Shown: positions 23,276 to 42,272 of the stretch, in pieces | How the letters are laid out: each line of letters starts with the position of its first letter | How positions within the stretch are numbered: the stretch's first letter is position 1 | Origin: Bigelowiella natans CCMP2755 | Lineage: Eukaryota > Cercozoa > Chlorarachniophyceae | Direction of reading: 5' to 3' | Length of the DNA: 64,000 nt | NCBI GenBank assembly: GCA_000320545.1 | Contig: ADNK01000490.1 | Span: 78,429 to 142,428, forward strand | Made by a program: the position numbers and the translations under genes | The notes under the pieces: generated by a model | What the model saw: the letters and a program-made list of their open reading frames with translations, nothing else | Told to the model about the DNA's origin: nothing | Databases searched by the model: none

Positions 23276-24750
23276 ATCAATGTGACAAAGCGTTAATTCT
23301 AGTATAAACTCAGGTTCGGGTACTCGGAAGATGGTGGATTGAGGCGGCAACGAATGGCACTATTGATCAGTTGCCATTGATTCCATTGACAATAAGCGCA
23401 GACTGATTAGCGCTGCTAACATCCATCCCGGCATAAGATTTATTAATGAACGTAATCTTAGTACATATATCTGCCTTGCTCGAGGTTTGCAAACTCAGAC
23501 GTCTTATCACTTGCGGGAGCTTTCATAACATTCTGTGCAAAAACTTTGAAATCGATCCGATCGAGCAGATGCTACATCGTGTCGCCGCGAAAACTCAAAT
23601 TATGTGATAGATGTATACGATGGCTGCTTTGCAGCCATGCTAGCATGGCTCGTGCTGGTGCGTTCTTGCCTAGCTTGCACTGTTTTGACCGAATTGTCAT
23701 CCTAAGCGTTAATGAAAGCGTGTGTGTGTGCACATGCTAGCATGTGAAATGCAGATGTAACAAATGTACAAATTGCATGGAATCAACAGTCATCCCAATG
23801 TCTAGATGTAGCTGTGCAAAGCGGCGGCTGCAGAAGTCGGTGGCCATTAGTGCTCAGCTGACATGTTCCATGCTAGCATGTTTTGCCGAATGTAATGCCA
23901 TTGTTGTTGTTGTTTCGCCCGGCGCGTGACACACATACATGTATGCATGCGATGCATGCTAGCATGCTAGCATGCTATGGTCATGGCGCTTACTAGCTTA
24001 GCTAGCTAGTTACGATAAGTGGTCGAAATCTTAAACGTCGTCGCGCACATGGATGGATGCCTTTATTCTAACGGATGTTTGATGTGCATTCGATGATCCA
24101 GTATGCGTACATACAGTGAGCGAGTGACATAGCAGGTCGGAGCGTAGGGGCAATACATCTAAATGTCTGAAGCTAAGCAAGTAGCGAGCGTAACATATCT
24201 AGACATGGTGCAGTTTGGAAAATCTAGGTTTCGAGGGCGAAACAGAATGATGATATGTACGTTCTGATTGCGATACTACCGAGAAAACAGTATAAACAAT
24301 TAGGATACATCATACTATTTGATGTCTTACTGTACGCACTTCAGATTCTAAAAGCATTAAGTCCAATACCTGGCGATTCTAATAGTTTCACTGTTCAAGC
24401 GTTTTAGTGGCAGCGTCTTAACTTCTCCATCCCACTAAATTAGTTAGCAATTTGTCGTTGATGATTGTTTTTTACTTCACGAATCATAAACGACGGCGTG
24501 TCGAAAATAAATTTCGAGGAGAAAATTGGGGTTAAACCTTATATTTGTGAAGGTTTTCAGTCGTCCAGTAGCCAGAAACCTTACTATTTGGAACGGAAGA
24601 ACCTTTTTAAAGTTTTAGGTTAACTAACATCGTGCTGTAACTCATCTATCCAGAACTTATCAAGTTACCCATTCCCACGGAACATGTTGGATTCTCACAT
24701 GAGCCTGGGTTGAAGCAAAATGGACACACATGTTCCTCCATGCATCCTGG
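23276..24750. other. Intergenic region with palindrome-rich island
   Basis: No gene recognised. The island at about 23560-24010 has five or more copies of CATGCTAGCATG, including two overlapping copies at 23955-23974, others at 23636-23647, 23733-23744 and 23869-23880, and a GCTAGCTAG run near 23998. The remainder to 24750 is AT-rich and carries no long open frame. Confidence 0.6.
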
Positions 24751-25593
24751 TTAAGCAATAAAACCATCTTTATTTACAAAAAGTTTCGAATTGCTAATTC
24801 CCCCCTCTATGAGCAGCTGAGAGCAACAGGTCTTACTACCACATTTCATCATTCCTCCTGCACAGCCCTCGCATAAACTCCCGAGACAGTCGGGGCAGAA
24901 ATTCCATAACATGATGGAGGAATCCACGAATACTAAGACATATATCATTGAATGGGTAATCACAGGCAGATATAGAAATATTGGTGTGTGCTTCTACATC
25001 TTGTTGGGGGTATCTCGTCCTGGCCTCGCTCCTGCAATTCCTCATTTGTGCAGTCGAAGCACAAGCTACTTTCGCATCTATAGCACACAACTTTCATCAT
25101 GGAATTGTCAGTCAGGTGATGGGCTCTACATTCCATAGCCTACCGAGTATGGCATGCAATGCAGTCGACAGAGATGAACTCCTAATGCACACATAGGAAC
25201 GAATGAGTTCGGGCAGATCAGGCGACACAACTTCGAGCAAATTCACCTCATACTCATCCACACGACTGCATTTATCACAAACGCCACCGGCTACGTAATC
25301 CAAGATCAGAGTCACTAAGCCTGAACATATCGTCATCGTTGGCGAGCAGGTACGTGAAGGAACAATGTACAATGTGGAGCACCTTGATGAGCCACGTTAT
25401 GACCTAGCGCATCTTGAATCGTCAACACAAGTTTTTTATGCACTACAGGTTCGAGGCTCATGATGACGATGAGCAAGTTTGGACCTATTCCTTCCCCTCT
25501 TCCACTTGTCACGACTCGCACGTACGTACTTCGGTTGCTTGCAGGAGAAGAACCTGTGCTCTCTTTGGACAAAACACAGTTGAATTTTGACAT
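24751..25593 (-). CDS. Small B-box-type zinc-finger protein
   Basis: Four exons (25593-25383, 25320-25247, 25139-24998, 24932-24751), all phases consistent, encode 202 residues. Cysteine/histidine pairs define a zinc-binding core: CDKC near residue 83, then CRAHH followed by CYRC and LCFDC, which follows the B-box pattern Cys-x2-His ... Cys-x2-Cys ... Cys-x2-Cys. A second cysteine group lies near the C-terminus (CPDCLGSLCEGC, then CGSKTCC). B-box proteins usually act in ubiquitin ligase complexes or transcription; no RING, coiled coil or CCT domain is visible here, so partner and role are unknown. The first ATG of the frame (25593) is used as start, and there is no signal peptide. Confidence 0.72.
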
Positions 25594-27165
25594 GCGACAC
25601 GACCTCAGCTGCTGCAATTTTTATAGAATTTTTGCCTGTGTGACGTGATGGGTGAGCACACTCATGATCCTTCAAGATCCCCTCATTGGAATCACTTCAT
25701 TCATTCATTCTTTCATTCAACCTGAATCGTTCGGCTGGCGGATGCGAAATTTGGTTGGTTGGCTTGTTCATTGCAAAGGAGGTGGAGCACGTTGAGCACC
25801 GAAAGAAAAAGAAGAAGAAAGAAAGAAAGAAACTTTGTAGTTCAACTGCGTTTCCAAAGTTTTGCATGAAAAAGAGTGAAACATTGAAACATCGAAACCT
25901 TGAAACGTTGATTGCAATGCGACACTCAACACGATGCACAGACAGCACGCTGCACTCCAGCACTCCCAGCGCGATGAAAGCACCTCGAACAATGGGTGAA
26001 CGAGTGAATTGTGAACGAACGACTTCACGCGTGTTTCCAGTGATCAATCGCACGCCACTGGCACCAACATTGATCGTCGCATCGCATCGTGCGTCACGGC
26101 TGCGCGCCGTCCACCATGCGCGTCTTGTCATTGTGCTTTGCTTGCATGGCTGGTTGGCATCGATTGCATCAATGTGGTCCTGCGCCAGCTAGATCGACTC
26201 TGTCGACTCGTGGCCACGACTGCAGACACGATGTGCACAGTGCACACATCGCATGTGATCATTGTGTACATGCAGTGTGGCACACATCTACTAGTCTAGT
26301 AGCTAGCTACGTGCAGTGCAACTGTGCAACACACATTGCTAATTGCCATATTGCGCACGTGAGATCGACCGATGTGATGTGATCAATGCAAGCTTTGCAA
26401 TTTGATCAATGGTCATAGATGGTCATGTCATCTTGATTGACTGATGACGTACAGTTGAACAGTGCACAATGTGCACCTTGTCGATCCATTGTCACGCAGC
26501 ATGCTAGCATGTATCGCATCATTGTGAGATGTGCAACCAGCTTGATAATCTTGGCTAGTGGAGCTGCAGCCACGTGCTCGCTCACGCAGGTGAACTAGCT
26601 TGCAATGTATGTGCTCCCAGCGAATTGACGTATGAACACGAAGCATGAGCGAGGTGTATAACAGTGCATGCATGATGGGTCAACACTGCGGGTCGTGGCA
26701 TAGCAGGGGACTTGCATTGTACTGCACTGGCCGTTGTACATTCACAGGTAATGTTACGTGTCGCGCGTGTGGCATGTGCAAAGTCATGGCATTCATGCAT
26801 GATCTTCGTTTGTTAAGCTAAGGATGAACTAACATAAAGAAATCATCTAGTAGCACAATAAGCATTAGGATACATTGTGTGAGATATTAATCAATTGCAA
26901 CTCGGCGTAGATCGTTGAGAGGTTTTTACTACAAAAAAACCGTCACGCCATATCTGCCGGCTATCGGTCATAAGCTAAGTGCACCAATCGACAACACTTA
27001 ATTATTGAGCGAAGGGAAGTGAAAGATTGTTTCTGCTTCTTACTGGTGATAATCTATGACGATTTTCACTTGTGGTGAAATATCGAATGTCACAAAAGAT
27101 TGAGATTTTGCAACGTAAATTAAGATTAAATAAAAAGCTGCAGCAAATAGAGCTAGCTTGGTGGA
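25594..27165. other. Intergenic region with palindrome-rich island
   Basis: No gene recognised. From about 25690 to 26800 the sequence is biased to TGCA, GATC, CATG and CTAG words, with CATGCTAGCATG at 26500-26511. Long open frames occur on both strands of 25690-26190, but they overlap each other, share no motif and have word-bias composition, so I regard them as chance. A GGAATCACTTCATTCATTC segment near 25689 has a close relative near 41420. Confidence 0.5.
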
Positions 27166-27846
27166 CTACCGTCTCTCGAAGTCGTACTCTCTTGATTTCT
27201 TATTTTGACTATAGTTATGCGGCGACGTTGATTCTAAATGACTCCACGACTCACTCTCGTTTTCTATGCTGGATCGAGACTTTCGTCGTATCAAAAACTT
27301 ATAGAATTTTGGTATTGGTAATTCAGATGACGCCCCCTCATCTTGAGGGGCTTCGTTTCTCTCACTTTCCGCTATGTTGACATTGAGAGTTTCTTCTCGT
27401 GATGGTACGGAACCCTTAGGAGATGATACTTTTCGATAGTGTTGATATTCCCTCAGTGTCTGGGACTTTTTCTGTAGTTGTCGCTGGAGCTTATGAATTT
27501 CAGTTGCGAGCTTGTTCTCCCGCAATACTTGCCGTCTAAAAAAATAGGGAAATGTGTTGTTTTAGCTAATCTGTTTTAACAGCTGTCTATACAAAAAACA
27601 TTTGTTTTCCAAGATGAACACGTTAAAATTAATGTGATACCGAACATGGGCTTCTAATTTTAGTTTTTTGTCTGAGTCTCTATCCGCCGGAAGAGTTGGC
27701 CGTTGCCATATGGTGAGGGCACAGCACGTCACGATAAGACCCACCACGAATAGAATTGCTGCGACAACACGAGAATTGAGCATCGCTATCAAGAATCTAT
27801 GACATTGGTTGGATAAGCTCGTACCAGTCAGCAGGTGCATGGCCAT
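27166..27846 (-). CDS. Single-pass membrane protein with coiled coil, unknown function
   Basis: Two exons (27846-27641 and 27535-27166) in matching phase give 191 residues. A transmembrane or signal-anchor segment (VVAAILFVVGLIVTCCALTI, about residues 25-44) is followed by a basic segment and a coiled coil (LRENKLATEIHKLQRQLQKK), then a hydrophilic Ser/Glu-rich tail with EELPIPKF-like and basic RRKSRS stretches, ending ERR. The topology suggested is type II: short lumenal or cytosolic N-terminus, one membrane pass, long soluble tail. In-frame ATGs at 27840 and 27783 are alternative starts. Such proteins often tether vesicles or organelles, but nothing here identifies a partner. Confidence 0.7.
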
Positions 27847-28930
27847 GCCTTGATGTCGAAGCCAGCTCACTATCCCAAAGGAGGATAGAGTACCTAGGAT
27901 TCGGCACCGACTGACTGCCCCTCTTTCTCAAACAATGCCTCGTTCTCTCTTTCGGTGCTGCTCCTAAGTACTCCTAAACAGCTCACGGGGGGGAATCCAT
28001 GGAGGACGACATAGACTCTACGATTGGCGGCGTTATTAGCAGTTACAACTCGTAGTTTACAATGTCAGTGACGGACAACAATAAATAACAGACCATTTCT
28101 TGCATTAATTTACTGTTTTTTAGTACCTGTGGATCCACGTGATTGTTGTCAGTGCAAATAGATCTAGATCTAGTTAAAAATACATCGTAGTTTCCCCCCT
28201 GAAATCTTTTAAAAATCACTCTTCAGAAATCATATCTAATGGATGATATCCGGATTACCAGAAATATTTCTTCACAAAAAATAAGGTATTTTCCGGAAGA
28301 ACATCTGGCCAAATAATACATGTACATTTAGTCTACGCTCATACCTGGACTACGAGCTCATTAAAATTTGAACCTTCTCGGCAATAACCTGGGTTTGGGT
28401 TCCGAACTTGTGGGATAAAATGAAGCGAACAGCGAACTGCCAACTGGTCCCAATTTTTCCCATGTTTCTACAACAAGGTCTGCAGATCTACGAGCTTAGA
28501 GAAGATGAATTGTAACTACTTATTCCGTCCATTCAAAAAAGTTGCATCCTCGCTTATTGCATAGAAATAAGATGAAAATTTTATGTGCGACAAAGGAATA
28601 GAGCTTAATTTGTTAGGAAACCCAGAGAAACCACAGACGAACAGTCAAACGGAATGGCGTCGATCACGTAGGAGGTTGGCCTAGAGTCGGTTTACATCGA
28701 TGTTGGGGATGGTTTTTTGAGTGTGGGAATCTAATAGTTAAGATAGAATTTCTGCTCTCCTATTCATACGCCATGAAGAAGGGGAGGATTGGATATCTTT
28801 TGTTGCAGCCGTAGTGGAGTCACGTGCTCATTCATAGTTTTCCAATTACTTATTTGGACCACAGACGCGTCTTGGGCTGACGCGTTGATTCCTGGCATAG
28901 AGATAACTGGCTTACGGAAGGAAGATTTCA
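27847..28930. other. Divergent intergenic spacer
   Basis: No firm gene. A non-ATG open frame at 28789-29001 has a hydrophobic segment (FIVFQLLIWTTDASWADA) and overlaps the start of the next gene in another frame; it might be a 5' exon giving that gene a signal peptide, but I could not find a junction that keeps phase. Confidence 0.4.
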
Positions 28931-30924
28931 ATGCCATTCTTCTCCCCATCTTCCTCCATGGAGGGACCCCTACCGAGGGAAGGCGGGGAATTCCAATCGA
29001 ATGAGGACCTTTTGCCCTTAGCCCTTCAACATCGACCACCTCCTATCGGGCAATCTGAACTTGAAGGAAGTGATTCTGAATCAGACAGTGAAGCTCTTGA
29101 AAGGGGATGGGAAATAGAAAAGAATGACATTTTTCGAAGAAATGATAAGCCGTTGGGGGATGAGATGCTCGCGTTGATGTGTTCGGGAAGAATACAAGGA
29201 TGGGGTAACGCATCTTCCTTCTATCTTCTAAGTCGTATTTTCAATGATATTATCTACTTCTTTAAATATTGCGACACAGAGCCTGATGATGACGATTTCG
29301 CCGGTCATTTCCCCGGTGAAACGGAAGAGGATTTTGACGAACGTCAGGATATCAAAGCTTTCAAGCCTGTTTTGTGTGCCTATACAATTAAGGAAATGCT
29401 GCTGAAAGCTGGAGCGGTACCCTAGAAACGAGACGCTAGAACTGATACAATAAAACAATGAAGGCTTATCCAATTGACAAAATGAATTGTTGTTATATCT
29501 AGCCTCGAAAGAGAAGTGTGGGGAATACGACGGGGCGCAATGCATCCCCGGCATTTGGCTTCGGGAGATATAACTCAGCACACAACAACAACATTCAATC
29601 GAAATCCACCCCAGAGGACGAGGGTCTCTCTGAGGATCTGAAGGAAGCAGTGGAGCGGCTGCATTGCGTAGATCTTGATTTTAGAATACGAGGAAAAGAC
29701 CAGGTTGGAATATTTTTTTTTATGCGTGTTGTCGGTGGTTTTTAGTAGCTACAGCAGTGGACTTGTAGGGAACTTCTGAAATCTCTGATAAATAACTTGT
29801 TGCAGGCAATGCGTTTTGGAAACGTTGTTCCGACATCCATCTTTAGTTTTAAAAACATGAAAGCTTTCCCCAATGCCTCAAGTTCTCTCGCGGGCACTTA
29901 CTTTGGGTGGTCGTATTGGTTGAACTAGCTAAATTTCATCCTTCTAATAGACGTATTGTCTCACAAGCAACAACGCCGACACTTTTTTGATCTTCTCCCT
30001 GCTGCTTCCAGGTTCAAGATAAAGGGGGTATTCAAGAGCGACTCTGATGGGCGAAAGCATCTAGATATAAATTTTCTCTTTCCGAAGCCAACAAACCTCG
30101 ACGCCGCTGGTCTGCTATGTGCATTGTATAATGATAAAAAAAAAATGTTTCTCGTGGCAAACAAAAAGACAAAGTTGTCTCCAGTGAGTCTTTATCATTT
30201 AATTCGCATTCTGTCGCTTGTTGTCATCTTTTCTTTGCACGTATGGATCGATCGACCGTAAGAGAGAAGGGTTCTCCACCTAACCTTTCCTGGCATTTGC
30301 TAAATTTATGTGATCGGTTCCTGAAGTAGGTATGGTTTTCAGGTTTTACTAGAAAAGCCCTGCTAAGCGGACGACTTCCAGCCAGGGAGAGGACGCGCAG
30401 GAGACCACCCCCTCAGCAAGGGGGGGGCGCTAGCGCTACTACTACCGCGCAAAGGCGAAGATCTAAATCGAGGGCAAGATCAAAGTCGAGGAACCGAAAT
30501 GCAGACTTGAGAAAGAAGGTAGTCAGTAGCAGTTTCGAGGAGTGATAAAGTGATGTCATGATATTCCGAAATTGTCCTCGAAATGTGGAACGAACTCGCC
30601 GATGGTATTTATTTTCTTGGAAGTCGATCCTTGGCTATGTTGTAATGGCAGTATTAGTAGTAGGAAAGATGACATTTCGAACTAGAACCGTTATAGCGAA
30701 GAAGGCGATGGTGAAAAGCATACTTCAACTTCCTACCAATCTGCCGTTAGTGACACATTTGTAAAACTGCGGAGGAGGAAGGGAGGAGCCCTTTCCTCCT
30801 CCGCCATCGTTTCGTTGAAGTTTGATTGATTTACAAGCCTTATTACGTGCTGCTTCTCCCATAGGTTGCTGCTGTTGATTCCGTCGATCTAGCTAAGAAG
30901 GGAGAATCACAAATGCGGTATTAG
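28931..30924 (+). CDS. Unknown acidic/basic protein with apparent frameshift
   Basis: I do not recognise the family. Exons: 28931-29416, 29503-29703, 29806-29912, 30012-30183, 30353-30518, 30865-30924. All phases agree except inside exon 5. There the frame running from the acceptor reaches TAG just after a run of eight Gs (30420-30427), while a +/-1 frame continues cleanly to the donor at 30518 and into the last exon (ending ESQMRY). The most likely cause is a miscounted homopolymer, or a real frameshift. The N-terminal exon is acidic (SELEGSDSESDSEALERG) and hydrophobic further on. The middle has SIFSFKNMKAFPNASSS and a KIKGVF...LDINFLF segment like beta strands. The C-terminal part is Ser/Arg-rich (RRRSKSRARSKSRNRN). 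The start ATG is uncertain; an upstream signal-encoding exon is possible. Confidence 0.62.
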
Positions 30925-31511
30925 CAAACTACTTAGAGAGAGAGGAGAAGAAGAAGAAGAAGAATAAGAAGTGTCAGAGCATTGATGTCACAACGATGAT
31001 GGGGCTGATAATGTTGATGATGATGTACTCTTTGTACCCTCTCCCTCGTAATCTCTTCTCATTTGCCTTACTACTACCGCAACAACTACCTCAACAACAA
31101 CAACGACGACGACGACGACAACAAAATGGATAGAAATCGGAAAGCAAGATTTGAAATTCTAAAATAATTTGTCCCGATTGTTCGACTTAAAATACTCTTT
31201 CCCCTTGAACCAGGGAATGGCTTGAGCGAAAGAATGCCAGGAAGATGAAAAGGTCTTATTATCCCTACGATCATTTCTCTGTACTACTACCGCAACGCAT
31301 TGTTTGCAATCTCCTACGTACATTAAGACCTTGGTGATGTTTTCTTTCCTGCGACACGGCATTGTAAGACAGAAGTCAGCCGTCTTTGCAGTACCGTTTT
31401 AGAAGACGTCGTAAATATCTTTGTTCTGAATGTTTTGAAGCCGAAATTCAACTAGTATCTTGCTCGTCTTAACGCTTCTCGTTCGTACGAATTATTTGTG
31501 CTACTGCAAAG
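30925..31511. other. Intergenic spacer
   Basis: Short spacer between two plus-strand genes. It has GAA and ACG trinucleotide runs (about 30948-30966 and 31096-31118) and no open frame with splice partners. Confidence 0.5.
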
Positions 31512-33190
31512 ATGGGGACGACCTTCGGCCTACAAGACGTTACCGGCACACGAAGTATCTCAAGATCAAGTAAGCAGTACTAGTTGTTGTGTTGTTGTTC
31601 AACAACTTGGCCATGCTATGGATAGATGGACTGCTTTTTTTGGTTTTGATAAATAATACATCTACAGTCTCTTTTATCCCTCGTTTCCTCTTTTCCTCCT
31701 CCTCCTCCTCCTCCTCCTCCTCCTTCTCATGGTATGATTTGAGTGACATCACCCACCATCGTGTACTGCTGCTACGTAGGATACTCAAATAGAAGCTGAC
31801 CGGTTGATAACGAGAATCGTGAAGAATCAAAACACCACTAGAGGCACGCCCAGAGGAGGTAAGAAAATCATTGCTCATCATCGCAAACCATGTCAAATGC
31901 GTGCAGCACATACCTTTCACGAATTGATAATGCGAACACATTGGATCTTTTCCGGTGGCAAAAAATATGTATATCTTATGTAGAGACTGCCATCGGTCCT
32001 ACCTGCATATGCAATACATTGATTCAATCCGAAAGGAGGGGATTTGTTTTACTCTGTTTCATTTTCAAAATTAAAAAATTTCTGTAAGCATGCATGGCGT
32101 GCATTTTCTCATCATCCCGAAGAACTAACTCTAATCGTTTAATATTGGTCTCGCGTTCGTCGTTGTGACCACCATCACAATCGCAGCGACTGGTAGGGGC
32201 TATACTCATAACTACCTCAACTACGTCAATGCACAGCAGCAGCAGCAGCAGCAGCAAAAACAACTCTCAGATAGCCGAGCTGGGGGAGCAGACAAAAAGC
32301 CGAAGCGAACCCTCGGCAAATCCCCGAGAAGAGACCAAAATCATCAAAACCAAAATGCTGCTGGCAAAAATAGAAGCAGCCATCACCAAGCTACCACTTC
32401 AACAACAACTACACCTACTACTACAACCACTACTACTAGTACTACTACTGCTAAAAGTGGTGACCAACAGCAGCAGCATCCACGTCCCCCCAAGGAGAAA
32501 AGGAAGAATCGATTCACAACGGGGGCACGGGTAAGATCAGGTAGTATGGTCAGAGGCCAGAGGAGAAAGCATAGAAGCAATACCAGCAGTAGCAATCGGT
32601 CAAGCAGTAGCAACGGTAGTAGTAACGGTGGTGGTGGTGGTAGCGGTCGTAGTAGTAGCAGGAGAGCTGCTGACACGCAAGGCGATGTTTACTACAAAGC
32701 TATAATACCAAGAGCCATATCGATGGGCGTTGGGCACAACGAAAATAGCAGCTACAACAACAGCAATTGCCTTGCAGGGGGGGAGGGTGGCCCTGCCGCT
32801 GCCGCTGCTAGGGGATGCAATGTGGAGGCCAAGGGAAGAAGCTCTACCCCCCCTTACAACCACCCTTTCCACCTGAAAACGGATAGTACTGCAACTAATA
32901 GTGACACGAATGGCATTACCACGGAGGCAGCAGCAGCAGCAGCAGCATCAGAAATGCCTAAAAGTGGGAGGGTCGCTAGCTTGAATTTCAATTCGATCCC
33001 CAAATGGGACAACTACAATTTTGTGGCTGGAGGAGGAGGAAGTGCTTCTCAGAAGCATCTTCACGAGCAAAATACGCCTTCTAGTGGTGGGAGGGTCAAA
33101 CAAAAATATCAGCAACACCAACAACATCGCTCTGCCACTCTTGCCGCCGCTCGAAAGCCATACACCCGCCTCAAAGGTTTGATGTGGAAG

Positions 33191-33231
<41 letters not shown>

Positions 33232-33800
33232 TGTAGAGAGAGAGAGAGAAAGAGGAAGAGAGAGATTGATTGATCCACAGCTTCGTTATCCTTCCTTTCA
33301 ATATCGTGGCCAGATCAACCCGCAGGAGGCAAATCAGCCGCCACAGCAACAGCAACTGCCACAGGGTATTGCAGTGTATTGTATTGTACTGAATAGCCAT
33401 TATTAGGCTACTCAGTTTGATGATGATGATGATGACGATGATGGACGATGACTGCCACAAAGAAACAATATCGAGATAGATGCGAGACGACAGCATGTCT
33501 TTGCTTTTGCTTACATATCTGTTTGTGCTAGTACTTGTACTCCACGGGGCAGGCCATCATCGTTATCGTCATCATCCTCCGAGATGTACGCTTACGCCTC
33601 AAAAGGGGGGGGACCACCATCTGGGCGGAAGCATCAGCAGCAACAGGCTCCTATAAATCACCACTACAACCATCGACAATATCTCCATCATCATCATTCT
33701 CCCGTATGTAACCTAACTTGTTTAATTTTCTCAAAGGGATCATGAGCACACACATATCTTTGTTTCTCACCTTGAATATGTGTCTCCTCTCCGTCATTGA

Positions 33801-33843
<43 letters not shown>

Positions 33844-33951
33844 CTCTCTCTCTCCTCTTCTTCTCTATTCTGTACGCCTCTCACCCGATAGATGAAGACG
33901 AAATACCAGCAGCATTCGGGCAAGTTTCCATCGCTCACAGGAGGCCACTCG

Positions 33952-33982
<31 letters not shown>

Positions 33983-34497
33983 CCTGCTACTGCTGCTCCT
34001 GCTGCTACCACTACTACTGCCAGTATTAGAAGCATCATCACAACTTGTTCGCAGTTATTCACTTACCAGGGACTAAATATTCTTCATCATTATTTTAAGC
34101 AGCGCTAAATCCTCCATCGCCCATGTCTTGATCGGAAGGCAGCTTACCTCCGCGGTCTCGCTAGTAGTAATTAGTAGTTACTTCATGTGGAAATCTAAAA
34201 AAACAACCTCATCATCGGTTTACGAAGCTACATATTTTTGCCTAAAAATACAGAGAAAGGGTGCGCTCATTCGTCGCAAGAAGTGATGATTAACGTATTC
34301 TTCCTCATCCTCCTCCCATTGCTCAGGTGGATCGGATGGGACAATCGTCTATGGGGCTATCATCAAAGAAGCTTGCATCGAGGTTGTGCCTCCTGCTGCT
34401 CCTGCTGCTGCTACTAATGCCATTTGTTAGTTGATTAGGGACCGTTTGATTGATGTACTTCATTAAGTTCCCTTCGTTTCCTCATACCAATTTACCA

Positions 34498-34551
<54 letters not shown>

Positions 34552-34917
34552 ATATGTAAACACAAATCATCATGCCGATTCCTCAGCGACAATGGCCACT
34601 CTGCCTCAACTTCTAGACTATTTAGGGGTAAGTATATTTCATCCAAATTTGATATGATCTTCGTTGGTGTGCCTCACCTCAATGACCGTAACAGCGCTAC
34701 AAAATGACGTCAAATTACTTTCAGGTGCGAAATCCATTTCGACTGCAAAGCTACGATTTCTACCGAAAAGCCGTACAGACAGCACAGGAGGTAGTTCCTT
34801 CTCTGCAGATGCATTACCAGTAGTTGAACACATTTTCTTTTCATAGGCCGCTCAAAGGCTCGTTTGGAAAAGCGACAGCAAGAACTTTACAATGCTTTAT
34901 TTAGAGACAAGACTTGA
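31512..34917 (+). CDS. Low-complexity Gln/His/Ser/Tyr-rich protein
   Basis: Well-supported exons: 31512-31569 (ATG start), 31793-31858, 32188-33176, an exon ending at about 33703, one starting at 33892, then 34327-34385, 34588-34626, 34726-34791 and 34850-34917 (stop TGA). The large exon encodes poly-Gln, Thr, Ser/Asn/Gly and Ala tracts, and basic patches (KRKNRFTTGARVRSGS). The exon near 33592 is His/Gln-rich, and the exon at 33892 has a run of nine tyrosines. The C-terminus is basic and helical (KARLEKRQQELYNALFRDKT). Junctions between 33177 and 33960 are not settled. No folded domain is recognised. The composition is that of a disordered, perhaps RNA- or chromatin-associated, scaffold protein; that is inference only. 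Confidence 0.6.
33191..33228. repeat. (AC)n microsatellite
   Basis: An AC run followed by GA-rich sequence in the low-complexity gene. It is open in the long frame, so it could be either intron or a His-Thr repeat in the protein. (CT)n runs at about 33804-33853 and 34500-34549 lie in later introns of the same gene. Confidence 0.85.
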
Positions 34918-35544
34918 CTTGATGCGCCACGAACTCGCCTGTCTCTGTTTACATAACAATGTATAAACCTGCAACCAAGTTCTCAATGAATTTGTTATAG
35001 TTCGCACATATGATATGCTTTACGTATGCTAGCATGGTGGTAAACCCAACTTACTCAAAGTCTTTAGCAATATGATACACGCATACTAGCATAATGCTAT
35101 GTCATTCTCGCAGGGAAATCTGCCTGGTTGCTTTGTTATGTTGGTTGAATTCCATTCGCTTGCATGGGCGATGGTTGCGCAAAACGTACCGCTAGGCGTA
35201 TAGCAACAGAATCTATTGCAATATCTAATTATAATGTGGATCGGATGTGCAACGCATGACCTAACTAAGCGAGGCGTTGCTTGCCAGCCCCTAGCCAGCC
35301 ACCATGCACGTAGCACAGCAACTTAAACTTAGTTTGGATCGTCCCGCGCGTGAATGACACGATGCGCGCATTTACACATACATGTGATGCATATCCATAA
35401 CTAGATAATGCAATCAGTCGCATTATTGATTAAATACTGCTCCGCATTGATTAAATCTACGCAATGCCACGCACACGCGTGTTTAGTCCACGTCGCTGTC
35501 GTCAGATTTTAAAAATTATCGTGAATGCTAACGCAGCCCAAATT
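34918..35544. other. Convergent spacer with palindrome words
   Basis: Space between the 3' ends of two convergent genes. It contains TGCTAGCA at 35028-35035 and a degenerate copy (CATACTAGCATA) at about 35081. No exon recognised. Confidence 0.5.

Positions 35545-42272
<6,728 letters not shown>

Noticed and set aside
25697-26192. Overlapping long open frames on both strands (up to 168 codons)
   Set aside because: They overlap each other, use the biased word content of the intergenic island and show no motif or splice context.
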